Shown: positions 38,610-47,944, counted from the first letter of the stretch. The stretch: DNA of 64,000 nt from Gelidibacter mesophilus DSM 14095 (GCF_000423005.1 NZ_AUHD01000001.1:62001-126000), one strand, 5' to 3'. The notes: a model not told the origin generated them from the sequence alone. Program-made: numbers and translations.

Positions 38610-38809
38610 AGCATGATATTTATGACCATTAAGATACTAAAATGAGAGGTGAAATAAAAGATTTCCATTTTTTTAACAAAACCTACGACGTTCTATTGAA
38701 ACAATTCCGGTACTCTCATTTAAATTTCAAGACTAATTTTAATGCTCTCGGTCTATAGCATTTAATTATATTTAGATTTTTCTTAAGACGCTGATCGTTG
38801 GTATTATTG

Positions 38810-38817
38810 TATTTTTG
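38810..38817 (+). promoter_or_regulatory. Candidate -7 box for the small gene upstream of apbE
   Basis: TATTTTTG fits TAnnTTTG and ends 4 bp before the ATG at 38822, so a transcript from it would be leaderless or nearly so. No -33 TTTG is evident. Confidence 0.3.
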
Positions 38818-38821
38818 CAGA

Positions 38822-39199
38822 ATGAGCAAAGCACTTACAAAACAGGAAATGCACAACCTCGCCATGAACCACGTGGGAAAGGATCTAGAGGCTCGTGGAT
38901 TTGAATTTATAGCAATTAACAGTCAGTTGAAAAAACATCCGCAGTTTGTTTGTATTGATAAAACGAAACAGTATTTCTTCGTCATCGTTAGAGCGGTAGT
39001 CCTACCTGAAAATCCTAATAATTACGATATCATTTGGATGGAAACTTTTAAGAAACATGCCATGGAAAGTGATGCCAAAGTATTATATGCCGGTGTAGGT
39101 TTAGGAAATCCGAACGGTGAGAAGTTGCCAATATATTTGGATGAGGAATATTTGATTGAGTACAACGGTATCCAGGTCATAGAAACCAATTTGAATTAA
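38822..39199 (+). CDS. Conserved small protein linked to nqr/apbE, function unknown
   Basis: This is a 125-residue soluble protein. I chose the ATG at 38822 (MSKALTKQEMHNLAMNHVGKDL) over the frame's earlier start, because the earlier eight residues lie in the promoter-like region. There is a compact alpha/beta pattern with KHPQFVCIDK, FFVIVRAVVLPENP and YAGVGLGNPNGEKLPIYL. It has no signal peptide and no recognised catalytic motif. It starts a two-gene unit with apbE (9-bp gap), near the nqr operon, so a role in Na+-NQR maturation is possible but is only inference. Some homologues are, as I recall, labelled NqrF without domain support. Confidence 0.75.
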   Translation: MSKALTKQEMHNLAMNHVGKDLEARGFEFIAINSQLKKHPQFVCIDKTKQYFFVIVRAVVLPENPNNYDIIWMETFKKHAMESDAKVLYAGVGLGNPNGEKLPIYLDEEYLIEYNGIQVIETNLN

Positions 39200-39208
39200 A
39201 AAAGAGAT

Positions 39209-40270
39209 ATGTTACGGAGTTATACAGTTTACCACCAAGTTTCAAGGCACTTCAGGAGTTTTATTTTTAGAAATAGTCGCGTATTCGTGGCATCTGTAAT
39301 TAGCTTCAGCTTTATTTCATTGGTTTTTTCATGCCAACAAAAACCTGTAAATACCAAAATATATGGCGAAGTGTTTGGAACCTCCTACGGTGTGCAATAC
39401 TATTCGGAACAGAATGAAAGTTTCCAGCGTCAGTTTGATAGTCTATTTGATATTATCAATATTTCAATGTCCACTTACCAAAAAAATTCTGATATCTCAA
39501 AAATTAATCGGAACGAAGCTTTTACTGTAGACGCGCATTTTAAAAATGTATTCAATGCATCAAAAAAGATTTATAAAGCGACTGATGGCGTTTTTGACCC
39601 CACTATAGGGGTTTTGGTTAACGCATGGGATTTTGGTCCGGAAGGAAAGATTGTGGCTTTGGATAGTCTTAAAATTGATAGTTTAATGGTGTCTGTGGGG
39701 TTGGATAATGTCCAATTGGATCAAAATAAAATTATCAAGGAGAATCCAAACACATTTATTGATTTCAATGCCATTGCCAAAGGTTATGGTGTGGATGTGA
39801 TTGCGGACTTTTTGGAAAGTCACAATATTAAAGATTATCTCATAGAAATTGGTGGCGAAATACGCTGCAAAGGTCAGAATTTTGAAAAACAGAAACCATG
39901 GAAAGTAGGCGTGGAGCTCCCTCATTTTGATACTGAACAATCCCTTCTAAAAACAATTTCGTTACATGATGAGGCCATGGCAACATCTGGCACTTATAGA
40001 AAATATAAAACCGACAGTCTCGGTAATCGCTATTCGCATATTATTGATCCAAAAACGGGATATCCAAGTAAGACCAACTTATTGAGTATATCAGTCTTGG
40101 CAAAAGACTGTATGACCGCTGATGCCTATGCGACGGCGTTTAAAGCGATGGGACTTGATAAAGTGAAGGCCTTTTTAGCTTCTCATCCGGAACTAAAAGT
40201 ATTTCTGATTTTTGAAAATTCCAATAGGGAATTGGAAACGCTTGCTTTGAATGGTTTTCCTGAGGATTAG
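39209..40270 (+). CDS. apbE: FAD:protein FMN transferase (lipoprotein)
   Basis: This 353-residue ApbE enzyme transfers FMN from FAD to Thr residues of NqrB and NqrC. Features are the N-terminal GTSYGVQYYSEQ, the ISTYQKNSDIS-like segment, DPTIGVLVNAWDFGP, FIDFNAIAKGYGVDVIADFLE and the Mg2+/FAD motif region HIIDPKTGYPSKTNLLS-DCMTADAYATAF. A lipobox LVFSC (Cys42) follows an unusually long, Arg-rich n-region; a GTG about 26 codons in would give a shorter lipoprotein signal. Its location a few kilobases after nqrABCDEF fits its job. Confidence 0.94.
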   Translation: MLRSYTVYHQVSRHFRSFIFRNSRVFVASVISFSFISLVFSCQQKPVNTKIYGEVFGTSYGVQYYSEQNESFQRQFDSLFDIINISMSTYQKNSDISKINRNEAFTVDAHFKNVFNASKKIYKATDGVFDPTIGVLVNAWDFGPEGKIVALDSLKIDSLMVSVGLDNVQLDQNKIIKENPNTFIDFNAIAKGYGVDVIADFLESHNIKDYLIEIGGEIRCKGQNFEKQKPWKVGVELPHFDTEQSLLKTISLHDEAMATSGTYRKYKTDSLGNRYSHIIDPKTGYPSKTNLLSISVLAKDCMTADAYATAFKAMGLDKVKAFLASHPELKVFLIFENSNRELETLALNGFPED

Positions 40271-40490
40271 TCATTAATTCCTGCGCAGCATAACCTCAGC
40301 TTAAAAAACACCACGAGAATTCTCTTCTAAGCTACGCCGCAGATTTCTGGATAAAAGGAATTACTCACTAAACTGTAACTTAAAGCTCCACAAAATCTTA
40401 AGAAAATTTCGCAAAATTATTTCGTCTGAGCTCGCCAATTCTCCAGAGCACAAATAAGGCTCCTTGCAGCTCTGTGAAACAGTTGTGCCC

Positions 40491-41258
40491 TCACTTCCGC
40501 ACCAAAGGAATAATCTCTCCCTTTGCCAAACAAAAGCGAGTGACCTCAGTGTCGGATAACTTAGACGTGTAATCAACCGCCTCTACCTTAAATCCAATAG
40601 AGCGGAGCTTTTCAAAATAGTCGCGTCCGTAAATCCTAACATGATCGTATTGACCAAAGATTTTAGCACGTTCTTTTCTATCGGTAATGCTATCATCCTC
40701 AAAGGTGTCAGGTCTTGTTAAATCCTGTGGAATCTGAAAAATGCCATAACCTCCTGGTCTCATAATGCGATACATTTCCTGCATTGCTTTGGTATCATCT
40801 GGAATATGCTCGAGAACGTGATTGCATAAAATGATGTCAAATTCATTGTTCTGAAACGGCAGGTCACAAATATCTGCTTTCACATCTGCCAATGGCGAAT
40901 TTAAATCAGTTGTGACATATTCCAAGTTTGTCATTTTACGGAAGCGTTTGTAAAATGCTTGCTCGGGCGCAAAATGCAGGACTTTTTTTGGAGCCGTGAA
41001 GAAATCAGTTTCATTTTGAAGATACAGCCAGAGTAATCTATGACGCTCCAAGCTTAACGTAGAAGGCGATAAAACGTTGTTACGCTGGTTCCCATATCCG
41101 TAGGGTAAAAACGACTTAAAACTTTTACCATCAATAGGATCGGTAAAATTGTTGCCTTTTAAATAGCGTGCCAAAATAGGGCGTGCTACGTAACTCAACC
41201 TGATGAGAATGGGTCTTGGGATGGTGTTAAGGATGTATTTGAAGAGTTTTTTAGACAC
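40491..41258 (-). CDS. Class I SAM-dependent methyltransferase
   Basis: This 255-residue methyltransferase of the Methyltransf_11 type has a SAM site at VLHFAPEQAFYKRF, an acidic loop YVTTDLNSPLADVKADICDLPFQ and the post-motif DIILCNHVLEHIPDD. The 75-residue N-terminal extension (LSYVARPILARYLKG, FKSFLPYGYGNQRNNVLSPSTLSLERHRLLWLYL) recalls methyltransferases found near glycan and surface-polysaccharide genes. The acceptor cannot be told. It is a single gene, convergent with apbE. Confidence 0.85.
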   Translation of the reverse strand: MSKKLFKYILNTIPRPILIRLSYVARPILARYLKGNNFTDPIDGKSFKSFLPYGYGNQRNNVLSPSTLSLERHRLLWLYLQNETDFFTAPKKVLHFAPEQAFYKRFRKMTNLEYVTTDLNSPLADVKADICDLPFQNNEFDIILCNHVLEHIPDDTKAMQEMYRIMRPGGYGIFQIPQDLTRPDTFEDDSITDRKERAKIFGQYDHVRIYGRDYFEKLRSIGFKVEAVDYTSKLSDTEVTRFCLAKGEIIPLVRK

Positions 41259-41398
41259 GGGCTTAGTGTTTTTAAGACACGAATTTCAATAATTTACACG
41301 AACTTTGGTGGAAAGCTTTTACGGATATTCAAAAATGTGAATTTCACGAATTTTTATGAAAAACCCAATGTTCATTTATAGGTTTGTCAATGTCCATT

Positions 41399-41702
41399 TT
41401 AGAGAACAATTCTTTTATATTTCAAACTGACTTCTCCAAAATTGATCAAAAGTCCGAGTTTAAGTTTTGAAACTGCTAAGTAGTTTAAGGTTTGCTTTAT
41501 ATTGATACGACAGTGTATTTCCCTTATAGTTGGTAGCATAACATCTTTCTCTCGAGTAGTATATTTTATTGTCAATAAATTCAATTTCTAAAGCGTTATC
41601 ATATACAACCTCATTAAAATCTTTACCTAATTGCTTATGGACTTCCATACAAAGACCAATAAACTTATATGATTCTTCTTTGAAAATTAAATCTTGAACC
41701 AT
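41399..41702 (-). pseudogene. GxxExxY-family gene broken by internal deletion and frameshift
   Basis: Two overlapping minus-strand frames hold the two ends of one GxxExxY protein. The 80-codon frame from 41702 gives the N-terminal half (MVQDLIFKEESYKFIG, VHKQLGKDFNEVVYDNALEIEF, YYSRERC, YKGNTLSYQYKAN), then goes out of frame. The frame around 41399-41584 supplies the normal ending (IKQTLNYLAVSKLKLGLLINFGEVSLKYKRIVL). Compared with intact members, about 20-25 codons between NTLSYQY and IKQTLNYL are missing, so an out-of-frame deletion is the simplest history. The DNA around it shows no mobile element. Confidence 0.75.
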
Positions 41703-41854
41703 TTTACTATAGCTAGAGAAATCTAAATTAGTGAAATGAATACAAGCTTTCTTACTTTAATATTTGGTTTTCAGAGATCTATTCTTAATTGTGAAAGCCG
41801 AAAGTAATTAGTGCCAATCCGTGAAATTCGTGTCAAAAAAATAATCTAATGGAT

Positions 41855-42673
41855 CTATAAAATAAGAGCCTCCCGTCTAAACTCATCCTCCTCATTAGAT
41901 ACAATCCCCAATGCTTCATAGACATATCCAAAGGTTGATAATATTTCTGGTTTTCCATCCACAATAGCCACGTCATGCTCAAAATGCGCACTTGGTTTCC
42001 CATCTAAGGTAACGATAGTCCAACCGTCCTCCAATTGCTTGATTTTATGCGTTCCTAAATTGATCATAGGTTCGATGGCTACAACCATCCCTTCAATAAA
42101 TTTTTTCCCGCGGCCACGTTTACCGTAGTTTGGCATTTCAGGATCTTCATGCATTTTTTTGCCCAATCCATGACCTACCAATTCTCGGACCACACCATAA
42201 CCTTGCGCTTCACAATAATTTTGTATGGCATAACCTACATCACCCACACGATTGCCAACTTTCAGTTCACGAATGCCAATATATAGAGATTCCTTAGTGA
42301 TTTGAAGGAGTTTTTTTACTTCAGGAGCCACTTCTCCAATTTCAAAAGTGTAGGCATGGTCACCATAAAAATTATTCTTAATGGCACCACAATCAACGGC
42401 TACCACATCACCTTCTTTTAAAGGAACGTTTGTTGGTAACCCATGAACAACCGCTTCGTTGGTACTACATAGTAAAGTTGATGGACAATCATAAAGACCT
42501 AAAAATCCAGGAATCGCACCTTGACCGCGTATAAACTCTTCTGCCATTTTATCCAATTGCATGGTCGTAACACCCGGTTTTATCTCCTTAGCCAGCATGC
42601 CCAATGTCTTGGAAACGATTAAAGCACTTTCGCGCATTAATTCTATTTCTTCTCTAGTTTTTTGTATAATCAT
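41855..42673 (-). CDS. map: Methionine aminopeptidase, type I
   Basis: This 272-residue dinuclear metalloprotease removes the initiator Met from nascent proteins. The five metal ligands are in DVVAVDCGAIKNNFYGDHAYTF (two Asp), VGHGLGKKMHEDPEMPNYG (His), GMVVAIEPMIN (Glu) and SAHFEHDVAIVD (Glu). It has no zinc-finger extension, as is normal for bacterial type Ia. It is not in a ribosomal-protein operon here, unlike in many bacteria. Confidence 0.97.
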   Translation of the reverse strand: MIIQKTREEIELMRESALIVSKTLGMLAKEIKPGVTTMQLDKMAEEFIRGQGAIPGFLGLYDCPSTLLCSTNEAVVHGLPTNVPLKEGDVVAVDCGAIKNNFYGDHAYTFEIGEVAPEVKKLLQITKESLYIGIRELKVGNRVGDVGYAIQNYCEAQGYGVVRELVGHGLGKKMHEDPEMPNYGKRGRGKKFIEGMVVAIEPMINLGTHKIKQLEDGWTIVTLDGKPSAHFEHDVAIVDGKPEILSTFGYVYEALGIVSNEEDEFRREALIL

Positions 42674-42964
42674 TGTAAAAAAATATGGCGCAAAGATACT
42701 TAAAATAAATCGGTTGACATTTTAAGGGAAATGATATTTCTTGACTTTTAAAGCCTGGGATTAGCGATTTTTATGTTTTAATATCAGGAATCTAAAAAAT
42801 AATATCTGTGAAATATGGCATAGATTATTAGTGAAAAACTATAGACCATAGATGTATGTTTGTAGCTTTTTACTGATATGATCTTCTGAAAGGGCGTGAC
42901 GATTATTGTCAATAGCATCTGAAAAATATCAAATGATGAACCCTAATTTGGAACTGTTTAAAAA

Positions 42965-43378
42965 TTAGAACTTTTTAAAAAATGAAAACAGACCTCCTTT
43001 AGGTTTTACAGGAATATTTGGTTCCTCCTTTGTAATCATTTGATAGACCTCTCCCCATCCCAAAACCCCACCTATATTGCGATCATCGATAAAAAGATCG
43101 GCGTTTATTTTACGGCTTTTGGTATTGTCAAACTTTTCTTCCGGAAAACTTTTGTTAACCGCGTAAAAAATAATACCGTTCTGTTCGCAAAATTCTACCG
43201 CTTCATCAAGGCTTTTACCACATCGATAGGTCCATAAAATCAATCGGTGCCCGTCTTCTTGAAGTCGTTTTAGCGTTTCAAAGGCAAAAATACGTGGTTT
43301 TCCAATCCCTGGATAACGGTCTTCCACAATAGTGCCATCAAAATCTACACCTATGATGAGTCTGTTCTGAAAATTCAT
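42965..43378 (-). CDS. Small HAD-superfamily hydrolase
   Basis: This 137-residue HAD protein has motif I as VDFDGTIVED (nucleophile Asp and DxD acid), a Thr-containing motif II in LILWTYRCGKSLDE, and the metal acidic pair in LFIDDRNIGG. The small capless fold and length resemble the BT0820-like group of Bacteroidota phosphohydrolases. The substrate is unknown. A phosphoglycerate mutase gene lies 55 bp upstream on the same strand, so they may be co-expressed. Confidence 0.82.
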   Translation of the reverse strand: MNFQNRLIIGVDFDGTIVEDRYPGIGKPRIFAFETLKRLQEDGHRLILWTYRCGKSLDEAVEFCEQNGIIFYAVNKSFPEEKFDNTKSRKINADLFIDDRNIGGVLGWGEVYQMITKEEPNIPVKPKGGLFSFFKKF

Positions 43379-43433
43379 GATTCAATGCTTAGCGGGTCAA
43401 AAATACAATAAATAAACTATTGGCCTATAATCA

Positions 43434-44951
43434 TTATATCAAAGCATGTTGCGTCATGATTTTCGGTTGTGGCACGCCCATTAATTTCAAAATGGTGGGT
43501 GCTAAATCTCCTAAAATACCGTCATTTATCTGTTTTAAATCTTTATCTATTAAAATAATAGGTACCGGATTAGTCGTATGCGCTGTATTTGGAGAACCAT
43601 CGGGATTGATCATTGTTTCGCAGTTGCCATGGTCAGCGATCAAAAGCGTGGTATATCCATGTTCCAAAGCGGTGGTAACTACATCCTTCACAACACTATC
43701 TACAGCTTCACAAGCTTTAATTGCCGCTTCCATGACGCCGGTATGTCCAACCATGTCGCCATTGGCGAAATTGAGGCAAACAAAATCAACCTCCTCACTT
43801 TCCAATTCTGGAACTAAGGCATCACGGAGTTCGAACGCACTCATTTCTGGTTTCAGATCGTAGGTTGCTACTTTAGGTGAATTCCGTAGAATGCGCTTCT
43901 CCCCATCAAACGGAATTTCGCGTCCTCCCGAGAAGAAAAATGTCACATGAGGATATTTTTCAGTTTCAGCAATTCGGATTTGTTTTTTATGATGCTTTTC
44001 CAACACCTCTCCCAATGTTTCAGTGAGGTTGTCTTTTTCAAAAACAACTTTAATGCCTTTAAAAACATCATCGTAATTGGTCATGGTTACATAATACAAA
44101 TCGAGTTTGTGCATGTTCTGCTCATGAAAATCACATTGGGTCAAAGCTTCAGTGAGCTGTCTTCCTCTATCTGTTCTAAAATTGAAGAAAATAACCACAT
44201 CGCCATCCTTAATAGAGGTTTTAGGATTGCCATCATGATCGGTCATCACAATAGGTTTTATAAATTCGTCCGTAACGTCATGGTCATAACTTTTTTGTAT
44301 GGTCTGAATGGCATCTGTAGAAGGCTCTCCAATCCCATTGACGAGTCCATCATAGGCCAATTTAATGCGTTCCCATCGTTTATCACGATCCATAGCATAG
44401 TAGCGTCCTGTTATAGAGGCTAATTCTGCCGAACTGTCCTTGAGTTGATTTTGAAGTTGTGCAACAAAGCCTAATCCCGATTTCGGATCTACGTCACGTC
44501 CATCCGTAAAGGCATGCACGAATACCTCATCAAGATCATATGCTTTTGCAGCATCCAATAAACCAAATAAATGATTGATATGGGAATGTACGCCCCCATC
44601 ACTGAGCAATCCTAAAAAATGAACTGGTTTGTGGTTTTCCTTTGCATATTTGAACGCATCTGACAGCACTTTTTCTTGGGATAGCGTATTGTTTTTAACA
44701 GCTAGATTAATTTTTACCAAATCTTGATACACAATCCTACCAGCACCTAAATTCATGTGGCCTACTTCACTATTTCCCATTTGTCCTTCAGGTAAACCAA
44801 CATGAAGGCCGTCAGTTCTAAGTGAAGCACTAGAGTATTTTGTATAAAGAGAATCAATAAATGGGGTATTGGCATTATCTATGGCTGATACTTTTGGGTC
44901 TGGAGATTTTCCCCAACCGTCAAGAATCATTAGGATGACTTTTTTGTTCAT
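43434..44951 (-). CDS. gpmI: 2,3-Bisphosphoglycerate-independent phosphoglycerate mutase
   Basis: This 505-residue two-domain, dimanganese mutase interconverts 3- and 2-phosphoglycerate in glycolysis. The phospho-Ser is in GQMGNSEVGHMNLGAGR (about 60-76). The N-terminal metal motif MILDGWG and the C-terminal LLIADHGNCETM and NTAHTTNPVPII motifs complete the alkaline-phosphatase-like site. The length matches the family. The HAD hydrolase gene follows it. Confidence 0.97.
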   Translation of the reverse strand: MNKKVILMILDGWGKSPDPKVSAIDNANTPFIDSLYTKYSSASLRTDGLHVGLPEGQMGNSEVGHMNLGAGRIVYQDLVKINLAVKNNTLSQEKVLSDAFKYAKENHKPVHFLGLLSDGGVHSHINHLFGLLDAAKAYDLDEVFVHAFTDGRDVDPKSGLGFVAQLQNQLKDSSAELASITGRYYAMDRDKRWERIKLAYDGLVNGIGEPSTDAIQTIQKSYDHDVTDEFIKPIVMTDHDGNPKTSIKDGDVVIFFNFRTDRGRQLTEALTQCDFHEQNMHKLDLYYVTMTNYDDVFKGIKVVFEKDNLTETLGEVLEKHHKKQIRIAETEKYPHVTFFFSGGREIPFDGEKRILRNSPKVATYDLKPEMSAFELRDALVPELESEEVDFVCLNFANGDMVGHTGVMEAAIKACEAVDSVVKDVVTTALEHGYTTLLIADHGNCETMINPDGSPNTAHTTNPVPIILIDKDLKQINDGILGDLAPTILKLMGVPQPKIMTQHALI

Positions 44952-45096
44952 TGTGATTTTATTTTGAGATTCAAAGATAAAAGTTTAAGAAATCAATTGG
45001 TAGATTATCACTGTAAAATTATGACATTTTTAATACGAATACTGTAACACCTCGGTTTCTTAATCGTCTTTCTTATATAATCAAAAATCATTCATC

Positions 45097-45480
45097 ATGA
45101 AAAAAACAATCATTATTTCCGCATTGGCTTTAGGCTTTGCCTTTAGTAGCTCTAACGCCGCCACATCTGTTGAAACTAATCAGTTCTCAGCCATCATCAA
45201 ATCCAAATCTGACGTCAGCCCTTTTTGTTTGTCTATTGTAAAGGGCGATTTTGAAACTGTAAAAACGTTGATTGAATTAGGCGCTGATGTCAATACAAAA
45301 TCAAATGGGATGACGCCCGCCATGTATGCTGCCAAATATAACAGGATGGATATTTTGGAACTACTCGTAAAACATGGAGCTGAACTTAAAAAGAAATTTG
45401 AAAGAGGATTGACGGCTATGGATTATGCAAAGCAGTCTCATGCCAAAGATGCTATGGCCTATTTAAAAAACCTTTCATAA
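45097..45480 (+). CDS. Exported ankyrin-repeat protein
   Basis: This 127-residue protein has a Sec signal peptide (residues 1-21, FAFSSSNAA) and about three ankyrin repeats (FCLSIVKGDFETVKTLIELGADVN, GMTPAMYAAKYNRMDILELLVKHGAEL, GLTAMDYAKQSHAKDAMAYL). This is a periplasmic protein-interaction module. Partners are unknown. It is a single gene divergent from gpmI, with its own terminator. Confidence 0.88.
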   Translation: MKKTIIISALALGFAFSSSNAATSVETNQFSAIIKSKSDVSPFCLSIVKGDFETVKTLIELGADVNTKSNGMTPAMYAAKYNRMDILELLVKHGAELKKKFERGLTAMDYAKQSHAKDAMAYLKNLS

Positions 45481-45505
45481 CGATGAAAGTTGAGTTGGTT
45501 TTAGG

Positions 45506-45535
45506 AAAGCTTCTTATTTATAAGAGGCTTTTTTC
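45506..45535 (+). terminator. Intrinsic terminator after the ankyrin gene
   Basis: AAAGCTTCTTAT pairs with ATAAGAGGCTTT (one G-T pair; inner base pairs must open to form the loop) and ends in T6. It lies between the convergent ankyrin and M15 peptidase genes. Confidence 0.65.
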
Positions 45536-45564
45536 GTTTCGATCGTCGTTTGATTTATTTGAAT

Positions 45565-46293
45565 CTACAAAAGCTCAGGATTAATATCTAAAATGTTTTC
45601 AGCGTAATACTTGTCCAAAAACGAAGTGGTTAAGTATTGATGTCCCAACAAGGATTCTTTCTTGAGAATATCCTTCATATTTAATTTTCTATATGCTTGA
45701 AGATAGCCGTATGAAAGTGGTTTATAACTGTAATGCCAAGGTTCATATTTAAACCCTTTACGATTAGGAAGGTCAGTATACACCAAATAAAAGCCATAGG
45801 CTTTAGAATTTTTATCCATCCACTTTTTGAAGTTGACATAGCATCCTTTTCCTTCAAAATGACCTGGACTCAAAACACTTTTAGGTTGCGCTACATTGGC
45901 GTCAATGAGGTCCATGTCTGTGCCCCAGTGGTGGCGAGAAGTGCCGGGAATGGTGGAGTATTCTATTATTTTTTGAATGGCTTTTTCTGGCGACAATCCT
46001 TGTTGTGTATTGCTTTTGTATTTACGTTCCCAAATTCGGTTTTGATGATCGAAATTTCTATAACTGGAAACCACTTGAATTGAAATATGATCTTCTAAAG
46101 CTGCATTTTTCATTTTTGTGAACGCATCGAAGGCCTCCTTTCGTATTTGGAATCCGTTACCATAGAGTGTTGGATTTCCTTTCCCTATTAATTCCTCATA
46201 ACTCAACTCGGCATTCTGAAATGCCAATTGTGGTAAAATACCCATGGCAATACCACTAAGAGCAGCTGCTTTTATAAAATCTTTTCTATTCAT
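45565..46293 (-). CDS. M15-family D-alanyl-D-alanine carboxypeptidase
   Basis: This 242-residue exported zinc peptidase of the VanY/DdcY type trims D-Ala from peptidoglycan stems. The SxHxxGxAxD-like motif appears as SRHHWGTDMDL with zinc-binding His and Asp. The catalytic Glu and third ligand His are in YEPWHYSY. VSSYRNFDHQNRIWE is the usual preceding segment. The N-terminus (NRKDFIKAAALSGIAMGI) looks like a Tat signal with an RK pair, which may matter since tatA is nearby; the pairing is weaker than RR. Confidence 0.9.
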   Translation of the reverse strand: MNRKDFIKAAALSGIAMGILPQLAFQNAELSYEELIGKGNPTLYGNGFQIRKEAFDAFTKMKNAALEDHISIQVVSSYRNFDHQNRIWERKYKSNTQQGLSPEKAIQKIIEYSTIPGTSRHHWGTDMDLIDANVAQPKSVLSPGHFEGKGCYVNFKKWMDKNSKAYGFYLVYTDLPNRKGFKYEPWHYSYKPLSYGYLQAYRKLNMKDILKKESLLGHQYLTTSFLDKYYAENILDINPELL

Positions 46294-46435
46294 GTATTTA
46301 GTTTAAAATTTAAATGTTCTCATCTCTTATCTTAAATCTATTGGCGAAGCGGGTGCAATTCTTTTTTGTTAATCTATCAAACTTAACCAATTTAGTTTTC
46401 AAGTAAATTATTTATTTTTACTTAAAATTTAGAGT

Positions 46436-46861
46436 ATGCCCATTTCTTTTAAAATTATAAATCCTACTAACATCAATTCGATCATACCGTTAATACAAAA
46501 GCTGAACGGTAATAAAATCTCTGAAGCGGTGCTCAAACAACGTTTTGCGGAAATGGTTACGCAAAATTATGAGTGCGCTGCGCTCTATGATCGTGAAAAA
46601 CTCATTGGAGTTGCCGGCATGTGGTTTTGTACACGTCATTACTCCGGAAGAAGTGTGGAACTGGATCATGTTTTTATTGATGATGGTTACCGAAAGAAAG
46701 GCTTGGGAAAACAGTTTATGAAATGTATTTATGATTACGTGTCACAAAAGGGTTTCCAAACGGTAGAACTCAATACCTATGTGCAAAATAATCCGTCACA
46801 TAAATTCTATATGAATGAAGGCTTTGAGATTTTGGGCTATCATTTTTTGAAGAAGCTCTAA
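46436..46861 (+). CDS. GNAT-family N-acetyltransferase
   Basis: This 141-residue single-domain acetyl-CoA-dependent acetyltransferase has its acetyl-CoA pyrophosphate loop (motif A) as FIDDGYRKKGLGKQFMKCI. Motif B follows (FQTVELNTYVQNNPSHKFYMNEGFEILGYHF). The substrate could be an amine, amino acid or protein N-terminus; nothing narrows it. It is a monocistronic + gene between two - strand peptidase genes. Confidence 0.9.
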   Translation: MPISFKIINPTNINSIIPLIQKLNGNKISEAVLKQRFAEMVTQNYECAALYDREKLIGVAGMWFCTRHYSGRSVELDHVFIDDGYRKKGLGKQFMKCIYDYVSQKGFQTVELNTYVQNNPSHKFYMNEGFEILGYHFLKKL

Positions 46862-47014
46862 TAAAGGATTACGTTTTTTTAGATACGGATTTTACAAATT
46901 GATCAAAATCCCTTGGCGCTTTCTTAAGTGAACAATGGCGCTATAATAGGGTCATCCGTCAACTTTACGCCTATCTTAATGCTTTATACTTAAATCTCAC
47001 ATCTCAAATTTCAT

Positions 47015-47722
47015 TCACTTCAATCCACTCAAATCCGTTCCTGACTCCACTTCATAAGGAGCTTTATTATATATAAAAATACGCGCGTCCAATTCCCCTT
47101 CTAAAGAAATATTATCTCCATCCACTTGAAGCCAACTTCCTTCTCTCAGTCCGACTACTGGTTGCGAATTATAGGCATGAAATTCCTGAATTCTCGTTTC
47201 ACGTGTTTCTCCCATGTGCTTGCTGTTGTTATTCGGATCCAAATAATGCGGATTGATATTGAATGGAACCATTGCCAAAGCTTTGAAACTTGGAGGATAG
47301 ACAATAGGCATATCATTGGTTGTATTTATAGTAAGCCCACAAATATTACTGCCTGCACTCGTTCCTAAATAGGGGGTTCCGTCCTGAATGACATCTTGCA
47401 AAGTGCTGATCAAATCATTTTTATAAAGTTGGTTGACCAGCACAAAGGTGTTTCCACCGCCAACAAAAATGCCTTTGGCATTTTTTAATGCCTCTTTAGG
47501 ATTATCGAACTCGTGAATGCCTTTGATTTGTTTTTGAATTTTTGAAAATGCTTCTAGGGCCTTTTCAGTATATTCTTCATGACTAATGCCTCCTGGTCGT
47601 GCGTAGGGAATAAACAAAATGGTTTCGGTATCCTTAAAAAAGAACATCAATTCTTCTAAAAGGTATTCTAAATAGCCGCTACCATGTAAGGTTGACGTAC
47701 TGGCAATTATCATTTGTTTCAT
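47015..47722 (-). CDS. pepE: Peptidase E (alpha-aspartyl dipeptidase, S51)
   Basis: This 235-residue cytosolic Ser peptidase hydrolyses Asp-X dipeptides. The catalytic Ser is in YLGTSAGSNICG. FVGGGNTFVLVNQLYKN, the segment PMVIVYPPSF-like (MPIVYPPSFKALAMVPFNINPHYLD, including a triad His region) and GETRETRIQEFHAYNSQPVVGLREGS are family signatures. An unusually long T run (about 47731-47745 on the + strand) lies immediately upstream of the start. Confidence 0.93.
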   Translation of the reverse strand: MKQMIIASTSTLHGSGYLEYLLEELMFFFKDTETILFIPYARPGGISHEEYTEKALEAFSKIQKQIKGIHEFDNPKEALKNAKGIFVGGGNTFVLVNQLYKNDLISTLQDVIQDGTPYLGTSAGSNICGLTINTTNDMPIVYPPSFKALAMVPFNINPHYLDPNNNSKHMGETRETRIQEFHAYNSQPVVGLREGSWLQVDGDNISLEGELDARIFIYNKAPYEVESGTDLSGLK

Positions 47723-47944
47723 ATCTACGCTGATTTTTTTTTTTTTTGGAATTTATACAAGGTTTGAAACAAACCCTCCCATTTGGCTTACTAATCCCTC
47801 TTAATTTTAAGGTGGTCGTATAAGCTAAAAATATTTGTTGTAAATTTAAGTAATCTGCCAATTTAACAAAAGTTTAATCAGGTTTTAGATTTTAATTAAG
47901 AGAGTTCGTGCTTTCTTTATCTAACCTAACTAAAATTAAATCAT

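Noticed and set aside
40271-40490. Possible bidirectional terminator between apbE and the methyltransferase
   Set aside because: No stem with a U-run could be found on either strand.
47731-47745. Long T run upstream of pepE as a possible terminator
   Set aside because: No stem precedes it on either strand; it is just a homopolymer next to the start codon.
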